Assembly: GCF_007830545.1 (NCBI RefSeq) | Contig: NZ_VLLF01000001.1 | Coordinates: 186,001 to 250,000, forward strand | Direction: 5' to 3' | Source: Roseibium hamelinense | Lineage (GTDB): Bacteria; Pseudomonadota; Alphaproteobacteria; Rhizobiales; Stappiaceae | DNA: 64,000 bases | Part shown: positions 1 to 8,198 of the stretch, piece by piece | Layout of the letters: every line of letters starts with the position of its first letter | Numbering within the stretch: position 1 is the first letter of the stretch | Position numbers and translations under genes: made by a program | The notes under the pieces: model-generated | What the model saw: the letters and a program-made list of their open reading frames with translations, nothing else | The model's database searches: none | What the model was told of the DNA's origin: nothing

Positions 1-557
1 CATAGTCTGTCCGCTTTTCTGACAATACCTGTGCAGGATATCTAGCTGCTCAACCAGAGGTGGGTTCTGACGCTGATGATCCAACAACTGCATGTAGTCG
101 ATGACTGCAAAAGAGTTCGGCGGTGAATGCATCATCTTTTCGACGAGGTATCCCGCGCAAATTCCGTCAGAGAAATCAAGTGAGACCGTCCCCGTTTCGA
201 CGAGGTATGTGCCGCGCAGTTTTTCGAGCCGGAGGGCAACGTCTTTCGGGCTGTATTCCAGTGTGAAAAAGATTCCTTTTGACCGGCTTTTGCAGCCTCA
301 AGCAGAACTCGCAATGCAAGCAGGGTTTTACCCTGGCCTGGTCGCGCGCCGATCAGGGCTAGATCGCCGGCAGTAAGGCTCTCGCGCATTTGCCGTTCCG
401 GAGTTGGGCTCCCTTCACTTGATGAAAGGTGGCTCCAACTCCGAAATCCCTCGTTTATTGCGATCTGATCAAGTGCTTTGTGGAGAGGTAAGCCCTCCGC
501 ACGGGCGCGGCGTTTGGCGTTTTGTTTCAAACGATAAATTGGAGAAGAAAGCGGCAT
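1..557 (-). pseudogene. RecA/DnaB-like ATPase (helicase-like), frameshifted and cut by the window edge
   Basis: Read on the minus strand from an ATG at 557, preceded by AGGAGG four bases upstream. The N-terminal half has a helical start (MPLSSPIYRLKQNAK) and a Walker A motif, GARPGQGKTLLALR. Near 274-282 the frame breaks. The original frame becomes low-quality sequence, while a neighbouring frame continues as GIFFTLEYSPKDVALRLEKL and later FAVIDYMQLLDHQ, a typical Walker B region of the DnaB/RecA family. That second frame stays open to base 1. One missing base in the short G run would restore a single protein. Either the gene is a recent pseudogene or the assembly has an error. The small DnaB-like proteins of this kind in alphaproteobacteria have no role I can state with confidence. 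Confidence 0.65.
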
Positions 558-744
558 AGAACCTCCTGTTACAGGCAAAACCGCAGTCCCTCCTTATGCG
601 AGCCAAACAAGCAGGTTAGATGTCGCTATTGTCCCACAGGTTAGCTGCTTTCCCGAGCGGAGGGGGGAGGCGTGGACTACACCTTAGGAGACATTAACTC
701 CAGCCCGGCGATTCTTCAACACGCGTGAAAAGATGCCAGCCGCC

Positions 745-1572
745 TCAACTATCCGACCATTCCGGCGAGCGTTTTTGCAGGAACGCGGAAATGCCTTCTT
801 CGGCATCGCGTGCAAGCATGTTTTCCACCATGACATTGGCCGCATGGTTATAGGCATCGGACAAGGGCATTTCGAGCTGCCGATAGAACGCTTCTTTGCC
901 GACCTTCAACGTATGCGACGATTTGGAAGCGATGACTTCCGCATATTTCTGGACAACCTGATCGAGATAATCGCGCGGTACGATCCGGTTGATCAGGCCA
1001 AACTCCTTGGCCGTCGAGGCATCGATGCTTTCGCCGGTCAACAGCATTTCCATGGCCTGTTTTGGGGCGACATTGCGCGAGAGCGCCACCATCGGGGTCG
1101 AACAAAACAGTCCGATATTGACGCCGGGCGTGCAGAAGGTGGCGGTGTCAGTGGCCAGGGCCAAGTCGCAGGACGCAACCAGCTGGCAACCGGCAGCCGT
1201 TGCAACGCCGGTGACGACTGCAATCACGGGCTTGGGATGGCGTACGATCTGCTGCATCAGGTCGGAGCACTGGCGCATGATCCGTTCATAGGTCGCCCGT
1301 CCGCGGTCGCTTTCCGCCCGCGCTGCCGTCAATTCCTTGAGATCGTGCCCGGCGCAAAACACGTTGCCTTCGGCGCCCAGCAAAATGACACGGATCTCAG
1401 GGTCGTCAGCGGCCCGGGTGAGTTCGGCTGACAATGCCGCCATCATCTTGCTGGAGAGGGCGTTCATCTGCTTTGGCCGCTGCATGACAATCCGGAACAC
1501 GCCTTCATGCAGCAAGGTTGCAACCAGAGGAGGCTCTGAAGGGGTTGGGGCGGCAGCGGCAGAATCGGTCAT
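745..1572 (-). CDS. Enoyl-CoA hydratase/isomerase family protein
   Basis: A crotonase-fold protein of about 275 residues. The oxyanion-hole segment FCAGHDLKEL and the later CDLALATDTATFCTPGVNIGLF segment are typical of the family and closest in feel to the ECHDC3-like branch. Members hydrate, isomerise or hydrolyse acyl-CoA thioesters, and the substrate cannot be read from sequence. The ATG at 1572 is preferred over 1584 because AGGA sits just upstream. It is divergent from a hotdog thioesterase with a palindrome between them, which suggests joint control of a small acyl-CoA function. Confidence 0.85.
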   Translation of the reverse strand: MTDSAAAAPTPSEPPLVATLLHEGVFRIVMQRPKQMNALSSKMMAALSAELTRAADDPEIRVILLGAEGNVFCAGHDLKELTAARAESDRGRATYERIMRQCSDLMQQIVRHPKPVIAVVTGVATAAGCQLVASCDLALATDTATFCTPGVNIGLFCSTPMVALSRNVAPKQAMEMLLTGESIDASTAKEFGLINRIVPRDYLDQVVQKYAEVIASKSSHTLKVGKEAFYRQLEMPLSDAYNHAANVMVENMLARDAEEGISAFLQKRSPEWSDS

Positions 1573-1792
1573 GGGGATCCTCATGTGTCGTCAAAAGACG
1601 GATTTGACGTGAGGTTTACACTGGATTTTCCTTTGTGACGAGAGCCCGGACAATCGAGGAAATGGTTCAAGCTGAAACAAGAGAACAGACCAGGCTGTCT
1701 AACAGGCGGCTGGCCAGGTGCCGGCTTTCCGATCATGCGCTGCAAGGGGCGGCGTACCGTCCCGGGCAAATTCCGGCTTGTGTGAATTTGAT

Positions 1793-1810
1793 TTTGACGC
1801 TTACGTCAAA
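1793..1810. promoter_or_regulatory. Perfect inverted repeat between two acyl-CoA genes
   Basis: TTTGACG, a four-base CTTA spacer, then CGTCAAA. It lies 40 bp upstream of the thioesterase ATG. A related half-site (TTTGACGTGAGG) lies at 1603-1614, just upstream of the enoyl-CoA hydratase start. Its shape resembles operators of acyl-CoA or branched-chain catabolism regulators such as LiuR/FadR-type sites in proteobacteria; that likeness is from memory and untested. Confidence 0.5.
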
Positions 1811-1850
1811 GGAATAAGGAGCCGATTGCGGGCGGGAGAAGAGGGCACCA

Positions 1851-2276
1851 ATGAAAGCGGTTATGACTGCGGAGGAAATCACTGAATTTCTGGACAGAGA
1901 GTTCCCGCAGATGCATGCGGGCGGGCGCATCTATACCATCGATAGCGTGTCCGACGGAGAGGCCGTCGTTCGCCTGACAGCAAGCAATGATCATCTCAGG
2001 CCGGGTGGCACCGTGTCAGGACCGACCATGATGACACTGGCCGACTTCGCTGCCTATGTGGCAATCCTTGCACATATCGGGCCGGTGGCGCTTGCGGTCA
2101 CCACGAATCTCAACATCAATTTTCTGAGGAAACCCGGTCCTGGAGATCTCTTAGGAACCTGCCGGATCCTCAAGCTCGGCAAGCGGCTTGCTGTTGTCGA
2201 TTGCGGGATCGCCGGGGACGGAGACGAGGATCTGGTTGCCCATGCCACGGCGACCTACTCCGTCCCGCCTCGATAG
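1851..2276 (+). CDS. PaaI-family hotdog thioesterase
   Basis: 141 residues with a single hotdog fold. The segment HLRPGGTVSGPTMMTLADFAAYVAIL is the helix with the catalytic-region pattern of PaaI/YigI-like thioesterases, followed by VTTNLNINFLRKPGPGDL. Such enzymes hydrolyse acyl-CoA thioesters in the cytoplasm. The gene is divergent from the enoyl-CoA hydratase across a 270-bp spacer holding the 1793-1810 palindrome. An ATG twelve bases further in is an alternative start. Confidence 0.8.
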   Translation: MKAVMTAEEITEFLDREFPQMHAGGRIYTIDSVSDGEAVVRLTASNDHLRPGGTVSGPTMMTLADFAAYVAILAHIGPVALAVTTNLNINFLRKPGPGDLLGTCRILKLGKRLAVVDCGIAGDGDEDLVAHATATYSVPPR

Positions 2277-2314
2277 CAGCACTCCCGCAACGGGTGCACA
2301 TCCTTGGTTCTTGT

Positions 2315-2881
2315 CTAAAGTGCGGTGTCGAGCGCCGAGATGGCGTATTTTGCAATCGTTCTGAGGTCTTCGCGCGAAGCCCCGTCGCGGGCTTGCTGGC
2401 TCATGCCTTGCAGTGTAGCGGCTGCAAACCGCGCCATGTCTGGCGTCACACCATCCCGGCTTGCCATTTCCTTCACGTTGTCGTTGCGCATGCTCGCAAG
2501 ACGGTCAGCCACATGTTTGTTGGTTTCCGTCACCGCCACAGCGGCACTGATCACCAGGCACCCGCCCGGGAACTGATCGGATGGATAGTGGTCCGCTGCC
2601 TCTAAAAGCAGGCGCTGCAACAACGCCCGGCCATCGGTTTCTTCTTCAAATATCTTGGACATGAAATTCCCGTGGGTCTGATTGTAATGGTCAACAACTT
2701 TAAAAAACAAATCTTCTTTTGATCCGAATGCTTTGTAGAGACTGGGCGGATTGATACCCATCGCCTTGGTCAATTCCGAGATGGATGCGCCCTCGTAGCC
2801 ATGCAGCCAAAACACCAGAGTGGCTGCCTCGAGCGCGTCCTCGATCATGAACTTGCGGCCCTGGCCAAGCCTGGACACCAT
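2315..2881 (-). CDS. TetR/AcrR-family repressor, likely regulator of the adjacent biosynthetic island
   Basis: 188 residues. The N-terminal helix-turn-helix spans about residues 12-58 (ALEAATLVFWLHGYEGASISELTKAMGINPPSLYKAFGSKEDLF), the classical TetR pattern, and a variable ligand-binding domain follows (about 70-188). A GGAGG lies seven bases before the ATG. It is divergent from the 6-phosphogluconate dehydrogenase gene. The shared spacer carries two copies of a near-palindrome that recurs before the SDR operon and before the minus-strand operon. I infer that this protein represses all three promoters and its own, with a pathway metabolite as the likely inducer. The ligand is unknown. Confidence 0.85.
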   Translation of the reverse strand: MVSRLGQGRKFMIEDALEAATLVFWLHGYEGASISELTKAMGINPPSLYKAFGSKEDLFFKVVDHYNQTHGNFMSKIFEEETDGRALLQRLLLEAADHYPSDQFPGGCLVISAAVAVTETNKHVADRLASMRNDNVKEMASRDGVTPDMARFAAATLQGMSQQARDGASREDLRTIAKYAISALDTAL

Positions 2882-2957
2882 TTTTCTTCCTCCGTTTTAT
2901 GCGTCCAAGCCATCTTGGGCGGCATTTTCGCGTCTTGCGCGAATTTGCATTTTTTTA

Positions 2958-3003
2958 ATGTAGTGATCGCTAAACGTATGGTATGAATTTAGTGATCGCT
3001 ACA
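2958..3003. promoter_or_regulatory. Tandem TetR operator pair and promoter between tetR and gnd
   Basis: The 12-bp core TAGTGATCGCTA occurs identically at 2961-2972 and 2990-3001, 29 bp start to start. The extended consensus over all five sites is the 16-bp palindrome TGTARYGATCRYTACA. A -10-like TATGAA at 2982-2987 lies between the two copies, at the same offset as TATCCG in the 4.86-kb pair. The second copy would therefore cover the start of transcription, a typical repression layout. Confidence 0.75.
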
Positions 3004-3145
3004 TGACGGAAATGTAACTTCGTTTTTCGTTTCTGCAAGATGAAAAATGTATTCTTTTTTGCTTGCTCATTTCTGCTGCAGCACATTTGCGCGCTGCGCG
3101 ATCAAATTTGAATGAAGTCGTATTTTCAATCAGTTGGAGGGTGCG

Positions 3146-4627
3146 GTGCAGCACGAACAAAAGTCTTTTTATCACGACTCCGGATCAAGGGACCGGGGCA
3201 ATGACATCGGAATTATCGGCCTTGGAACGATGGGCGGCAGTTTGGCGCTGAACATCGCAGAAAAAGGGTTTCTGGTTTCGATCTGGGATCAGAACCCCGA
3301 CAAGGCAATGAGTGTCTATGCCAGTGCCGGTGCCATGCGCAAGAGTCTTCATCCGGTTCAGACTCTGTCGAATTTTATTCTGTCGTTGAGATCCCCCCGC
3401 ACGGTTCTCCTGATGGTTCCGGCAGGGGAGCCCGTGGATGCTGTGCTCAGGCTTTTGCAGCCGCATCTGGATGTCGGGGATATCGTGATCGATGCCGGAA
3501 ATTCGAACTTTCATGACACAAACTGTCGGGCGGAAACGCTTGACGCGATCGGGTTGCGTTACATGGGGGTGGGTGTGTCCGGCGGCGAAGCCGGAGCACG
3601 GCGCGGTCCGGCAATCATGGCCGGAGGCGATCTCGATGCCTGGGAACATGTGAAACCGATATTCGAGGCGATCGCGGCCCGGTACGGTGCATTGCCGTGT
3701 GCGGCCCATGTTGGAAACGACGGCGCAGGGCACCTCGTGAAGGCGGTTCACAACGGTATTGAATATGCGGATATGCAGCTTATCGCGGAGGCGAGCGGGT
3801 TGCTCACCCGTGGTCTAAAGCTTGGCTATCGCGCTTCAGGAGCCGTTTTTGAGGACTGGAACAACGGTCCTCTCCAGTCTTACCTGATTGAGATAACATC
3901 AAAAATTTTCAAGGAAACAGACCCGGAAACAGGAAAGCCCCTGCTCGATGTCATTCTCGACTGTGCCGAACAAAAGGGGACAGGGCGCTGGACGGCGATT
4001 GAAGCCTTGAACCTGGGAGTGCCTGCCGGTGTGATTTCGGCCGCTGTTGATTTTCGCTTCCTGTCCGCCCGGCCGGCCGAACGCAAGGATGGTCAATTCG
4101 TATTTAGCGGCTCTGGAGCACAGCTTTGTGCGGAAGACCTCTCGATAGCGGATATCGAGGCGGCACTGATTGCCGGAAAAATCATCAGCTACACTCAAGG
4201 CTTTCAATTGATTCAGGAGGCCGCTGATGACAATGGTTGGGACATTGACCTTGCAAGCGTTGCACGAATTTGGCGCAACGGCTGCATAATCAGATCCGCG
4301 ATGCTGGACGAGATGGCCTCCGCGCTTGCCGGCGCGCCGGGAAAGAGCCTCATGCGCTCGGCATATTTTGCGCAACAATTAAGCCAAACCATTCCGAACC
4401 TGCGCAAGGTTGCCAGAGCGGGAATTCAAGCGGGCCAGCCCATCCCTGCCTTGATGGCGGCGCTGGCCTATTTCGACACCGCCCGCACTTCGCGTTGCAC
4501 CGCAAATGTAATTCAGGCTCAACGGGACTATTTCGGCGCCCACGGCTTCATGCGGACCGATCAACCCGGCACTGGTTTTCGCGGGCCGTGGGCACATGAA
4601 AAGACCAGGGTTCTGGCGACAGCTTGA
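3146..4627 (+). CDS. gnd: 6-phosphogluconate dehydrogenase, decarboxylating (pathway-linked copy)
   Basis: About 493 residues, full length for the family. It has the Rossmann motif GIIGLGTMG near the start, the substrate motif GVSGGEAGARRGPAIMAGG and the catalytic KAVHNGIEYADMQLI. In the substrate motif one usual Glu (GGEEGAR) is Ala here. It converts 6-phosphogluconate to ribulose 5-phosphate with NADP reduction. The GTG at 3146 is chosen because TGGAGG (3135-3140) sits five bases upstream; the TTG at 3134 lies inside that site. The gene has its own terminator downstream and shares the TetR operators. I infer that it feeds pentose phosphate toward sedoheptulose 7-phosphate for the cyclase encoded 6 kb downstream. 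Confidence 0.9.
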   Translation: MQHEQKSFYHDSGSRDRGNDIGIIGLGTMGGSLALNIAEKGFLVSIWDQNPDKAMSVYASAGAMRKSLHPVQTLSNFILSLRSPRTVLLMVPAGEPVDAVLRLLQPHLDVGDIVIDAGNSNFHDTNCRAETLDAIGLRYMGVGVSGGEAGARRGPAIMAGGDLDAWEHVKPIFEAIAARYGALPCAAHVGNDGAGHLVKAVHNGIEYADMQLIAEASGLLTRGLKLGYRASGAVFEDWNNGPLQSYLIEITSKIFKETDPETGKPLLDVILDCAEQKGTGRWTAIEALNLGVPAGVISAAVDFRFLSARPAERKDGQFVFSGSGAQLCAEDLSIADIEAALIAGKIISYTQGFQLIQEAADDNGWDIDLASVARIWRNGCIIRSAMLDEMASALAGAPGKSLMRSAYFAQQLSQTIPNLRKVARAGIQAGQPIPALMAALAYFDTARTSRCTANVIQAQRDYFGAHGFMRTDQPGTGFRGPWAHEKTRVLATA

Positions 4628-4642
4628 GCAGGTGGATGTCAT

Positions 4643-4669
4643 AAACCGGGCCTTTTGGCCCGGTTTTTT
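4643..4669 (+). terminator. Rho-independent terminator after gnd
   Basis: Perfect 10-bp stem (AAACCGGGCC / GGCCCGGTTT) with a TTTT loop and a run of T. It separates gnd from the SDR operon, which has its own operator pair. Confidence 0.9.
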
Positions 4670-4856
4670 CTTTCACACGACACAAGCCGGTTCGATTTCC
4701 AAGAAAGCCTGAAACAGGCTGCCCATGCGCCCAGCCGGGTGCAAGGGAAAATGGTCTTCACGCCTTAATGCAATTATGAGTATTATAAATGTGCATTGCA
4801 CCAAAAAGTATTGAAGCGCCCTGTGAAAAAAAACGATGCGACTGCCCAGATTTAAC

Positions 4857-4902
4857 TTGTAATGATCGCTACATGCATGCTATCCGTGTAACGAACGCTA
4901 CA
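4857..4902 (+). promoter_or_regulatory. Second tandem TetR operator pair and promoter of the SDR-MFS operon
   Basis: Cores TAATGATCGCTA (4860-4871) and TAACGAACGCTA (4889-4900) again lie exactly 29 bp apart, each flanked by TG and CA to give the 16-bp palindrome form. A plausible -35 TTGTAA (4857-4862) and -10 TATCCG (4881-4886) are 18 bp apart and bracketed by the two sites. The SDR start follows 20 bp after the second site. Confidence 0.75.
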
Positions 4903-4919
4903 TGATTAGGAGTTTTGAA

Positions 4920-5690
4920 ATGACCCAAGCCAATTCTGACCGGATCATCGTGATCACGGGCGCGAGCCGAGGCATCGGAAATTCGATTGCCACCCGCCTC
5001 GCGGAAGATGGTTTTGTGACCGCTCTGCACTATGGAACGAGCGCGACAGAGGCCGAGAAAACTGCTGAAGAAATCAAGGCGCAGGGCGGAAGGGCATTTG
5101 TCTTTCAGGCTGATTTGTCAGAGAAAAACCCGGCGGCCACTTTCTGGGCTGCGTACAAAAAGGCTGCGGAGGGGGCCGCGCCCGGCTGCAAGTTGTTCGG
5201 GATCGTCAACAATGCGGGGGTGACCCTGCGTGGCAGCATTGAGGAGTTTGAGGAAGAGGACTATCTCATCCAGCAAGCTGTCAACATGAACGCGCCATAC
5301 TTCATTGTGAAGGATGCCCTGCCTGAGCTGGAAGACGGCGGGCGGATCATCAACATTTCCTCCGGCGTGACCCGCATAGCCTTCCCCGAGATCATTGCGT
5401 ATGCCATGACCAAGGGCGCAATCGATACGTTCACCTTCACATTGGCAAAGCATCTGGGCCCGCGTGGCATAACAGTGAACGCGGTCGCTCCAGGTGTTGT
5501 CGATACGGACATCAACGCATCATGGCTTCGCGGAAATCAGGATGCGATTGACTATGTTTCCGCAAGCTCCGCACTTGGACGGGTTGGGCAGCCCGATGAC
5601 ATTGCAAGTGTTGTCTCTTTCCTTGCGTCCAACGACGGACGTTGGGTGACAGGGCAGGTGCTCGACGCGACAGGCGGAACGCAACTCTAG
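4920..5690 (+). CDS. Short-chain dehydrogenase/reductase (SDR)
   Basis: 256 residues, classical SDR. It has the cofactor motif TGASRGIG near residue 15, NNAGV, the catalytic Ser in INISSG, the YAMTK Tyr-Lys pair and a C-terminal GQVLDATGG. The ATG at 4920 has AGGAG eight bases upstream; the earlier ATG at 4902 overlaps the operator. It is the first gene of a co-directional operon running to 12717. In C7-cyclitol pathways SDRs interconvert cyclitol ketones and alcohols, and I infer such a role here. The substrate is unknown. Confidence 0.85.
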   Translation: MTQANSDRIIVITGASRGIGNSIATRLAEDGFVTALHYGTSATEAEKTAEEIKAQGGRAFVFQADLSEKNPAATFWAAYKKAAEGAAPGCKLFGIVNNAGVTLRGSIEEFEEEDYLIQQAVNMNAPYFIVKDALPELEDGGRIINISSGVTRIAFPEIIAYAMTKGAIDTFTFTLAKHLGPRGITVNAVAPGVVDTDINASWLRGNQDAIDYVSASSALGRVGQPDDIASVVSFLASNDGRWVTGQVLDATGGTQL

Positions 5691-5721
5691 ATTTGGCCAC
5701 ATCGATCCAGGAACACAACAC

Positions 5722-6603
5722 ATGTCTCCCATGCTGACTGCTGGGATCGACCATGTCGGTCTCACTGTGCCTGATCTCGACCAAGCGGTTGCCACCGTGC
5801 AGGGGCTGCTGGATGGGGGCTTGTGTTACATCGAAGGCCCAATTCAAGAGCCTGAACCTGGGTGGATGGCAAAAAAGCTTGGCGCTACCCGCGCGACTTC
5901 CTTGCGGGTCGCCGCAATGAATGTGGGGGGCGCTAATCTCGAGCTGTTCGAATACCGCGTCAAAAATGGCAGTCGCGAATGCCGTGCGGCTGGCCGCGAG
6001 AATGGCTTTGCATTGCTCATCGAAAGTCCGGACATGGCCAAGCTGAGTGCCCGGCTAGCCGAAGTGCCTCACAAATCCTGGAAATGGGGCGGGGGAGATG
6101 TGCTTGTCAAAACCGCTAGCGGGTTGCGCTTGCTCATTCGAAAAGCGGCGGAGGACCGACTGACACCCATGGTGTTCCTGGGAACGGGCGAGTTCGAGGT
6201 GCTTGTTCCCGACTTCCTAACGCTGTTTGAAATGAAAGAGGTCAGACGGATCACGGCCCTTGGGGCCGTTGGGGTGGTGTTGCGCGGGCACGCCGGCGCG
6301 AATTTGGCAGTGTTGAAAGCAAATCAGGATCCGGTTCGGCCAGCAAACAGTGAACCCGGCGGTCATCATGTTGCGTTTCACGCCGACGATGTCGATGCCG
6401 CTGCATCCAGACTTTCAAAAGCAGGATACCGGCCGTTTGGAGAGCCGGAAACAATCGCTGACGGACCCATCGCCGGAGACCGTTGGGTGTACCTTGGTTC
6501 ACCGACCGGTCTGCAACTCGAACTCATCCACATGCCTGATGGGAATCTTCCTTACGAAGCGGCAGCGGGGGCTTGCCGCTCACCAATCAGAAAAGGAATG
6601 TGA
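5722..6603 (+). CDS. Two-module VOC (glyoxalase-fold) protein, candidate cyclitol epimerase
   Basis: 293 residues with two vicinal-oxygen-chelate modules: IDHVGLTVPDLDQAV with NLELFEYR in the first, and HHVAFHADDVDAAASRL with GLQLELIHM in the second. The His and Glu positions expected to bind metal are present. Known precedent: 2-epi-5-epi-valiolone epimerases of the validamycin and cetoniacytone pathways (ValD, CetB) are VOC proteins encoded near the cyclase. With a cyclase of that superfamily in this operon, an epimerase role is the leading inference. A dioxygenase or lyase is possible. The stop overlaps the region where the next gene starts. Confidence 0.75.
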   Translation: MSPMLTAGIDHVGLTVPDLDQAVATVQGLLDGGLCYIEGPIQEPEPGWMAKKLGATRATSLRVAAMNVGGANLELFEYRVKNGSRECRAAGRENGFALLIESPDMAKLSARLAEVPHKSWKWGGGDVLVKTASGLRLLIRKAAEDRLTPMVFLGTGEFEVLVPDFLTLFEMKEVRRITALGAVGVVLRGHAGANLAVLKANQDPVRPANSEPGGHHVAFHADDVDAAASRLSKAGYRPFGEPETIADGPIAGDRWVYLGSPTGLQLELIHMPDGNLPYEAAAGACRSPIRKGM

Positions 6604-6605
6604 CA

Positions 6606-8198
6606 GTGATACGGACCTCAAGACGGGGCTTCTTGGGTGCTGCCAGTGCGGTAGCGGTCGGTGGCTTATCTTTAAGGCCTTCAGTGGCCGGTTCTGGGAG
6701 CCGTCCCAGCGAACCCTACAGGGTGATAACGGACCTCTCGGAACAATATGACGACTTGCGGCAGGGAACAAACCTGCGCTGGAAGGGCAGCCCAAAGCGG
6801 ATTGCATTCCCGAAAAACGCCGAAGATGTTGCACACGAAGTTGCTCTCATTCGCGATACTGGCCTCGTTCCAGCCGTGCGAAGTGGCGGACATTGCTACG
6901 AAGACTTCGTATCCAACGGCAGAGTGACGGCGATCATCGACACGTCCGCGATGAATCAGGTCTCGTGGGACCCGAACATGAAGGCCTTTGAAGTGGGGGC
7001 CGGAGCCCAGCTTGGTGCGGTTTATCAGCTGCTCTACAAACAATGGGGCGTTTACGTTCCAGCCGGAAATTGCCCGACCGTTGCCGCCGGCGGCCATATC
7101 GCTGGAGGCGGCTATGGCAGCATGAATCGCCGTGATGGTCTCGTCGTCGATCATCTCCATGCCGTCGAGGTGGTCCATATGCGCGCAGATGGTTCAGTTG
7201 CCATTTCCCGCGGGACCCGGGATCCAAACGATCCGCACCACGACTTGTGGTGGGCCTATACCGGTGGCGGGGGAGGCAACTTCGGTATTGCGACCCGGTA
7301 TTGGTTGCGTTCTCCGCAAGCCATTGGCGATGCTCCGGAGACCGCCTTGCCACGTCCGCCGCGCCATGTGTGGATCAGTACCGTTTCCTGGAACTGGGAC
7401 ACTTTGGATGAAGCAGCGTTCAAGCGATTGATGACCAATCATGCCAAATGGCATGAAAAGCACAGCGCCCCCGACGCTCCCGAGACCGCGTTGTTTTCGC
7501 AACTCAAGACCTGGCACCGGACAAATGGTGCGGTCACCATGGACACCATCGTTGATGACGCAGCGCAAGATGCGGCCGGAATGCTTGCGCGTTATGTCCA
7601 GGCCGTCTCGGACGGGGTCGGTGCCCCAGCTATTCTGCAAGAGCGGCGGGTTCCCTGGATGCAGGCGACACAATGGGCCGGTTTCACGGGGCCAGACCCG
7701 ACCCGGCGGTTTGACGGAAAGTCGGCCTATCTCAAACGGGCATGGACCGATGAAATGTTGAGCGCGGCATATGCCGGGCTGACGGATCCCAGGATGACCA
7801 ATCCAGTCGCGCTTTTGATGATTGCCTCCTATGGCGGTGCGGTCAACAGCATCGCACCCGAAGACACCGCCGTGGCGCAGCGTGACTCCATCATAAAGTT
7901 TCAGGTCGTTTCGATTTGGGATGATCCTGAAAAAGACGCTGAAAACATAGCGTGGACGCGAAATACCTATGCCGGAATGTTTGCATCTTCCGGTGGTGTC
8001 CCTGTGCCCAACGGCACTGTGGACGGAGCATTTATAAATTACTGCGATACGGACCTCGACGACCCAAGATTCAACCGGTCCGAACTCTCTTCTTTTGATC
8101 TCTATTACAAACAGAATTTTTCACGGCTGCAAAAGGTCCGCAACACATATGACCCAAAGGAGTTTTTCCGCCATGGCCAAAGTATTCCACTCACCTGA
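6606..8198 (+). CDS. Tat-exported, bicovalent FAD-linked oxidase (BBE family)
   Basis: About 530 residues. The GTG at 6606 (AAAGGA upstream) gives a clean twin-arginine signal, RTSRRGFLGAASAVAVGG; a GTG at 6600 and a TTG at 6573 are alternatives. The FAD-binding PCMH/BBE domain shows RSGGHCYEDF, whose His can attach FAD, and GNCPTVAAGGHIAGGGYG, whose Cys is the second attachment point. The C-terminal BBE segment YYKQNFSRLQKVRNTYDPKEFF is intact. Relatives are berberine-bridge-type alcohol, sugar or amine oxidases acting with O2. The Tat signal places this step in the periplasm, so the pathway product or a late intermediate probably leaves the cytoplasm before oxidation. Confidence 0.85.
   Translation: MIRTSRRGFLGAASAVAVGGLSLRPSVAGSGSRPSEPYRVITDLSEQYDDLRQGTNLRWKGSPKRIAFPKNAEDVAHEVALIRDTGLVPAVRSGGHCYEDFVSNGRVTAIIDTSAMNQVSWDPNMKAFEVGAGAQLGAVYQLLYKQWGVYVPAGNCPTVAAGGHIAGGGYGSMNRRDGLVVDHLHAVEVVHMRADGSVAISRGTRDPNDPHHDLWWAYTGGGGGNFGIATRYWLRSPQAIGDAPETALPRPPRHVWISTVSWNWDTLDEAAFKRLMTNHAKWHEKHSAPDAPETALFSQLKTWHRTNGAVTMDTIVDDAAQDAAGMLARYVQAVSDGVGAPAILQERRVPWMQATQWAGFTGPDPTRRFDGKSAYLKRAWTDEMLSAAYAGLTDPRMTNPVALLMIASYGGAVNSIAPEDTAVAQRDSIIKFQVVSIWDDPEKDAENIAWTRNTYAGMFASSGGVPVPNGTVDGAFINYCDTDLDDPRFNRSELSSFDLYYKQNFSRLQKVRNTYDPKEFFRHGQSIPLT

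Noticed and set aside
733..1431. 232-residue plus-strand frame near the left edge
   Set aside because: It is antisense to the well-supported enoyl-CoA hydratase.
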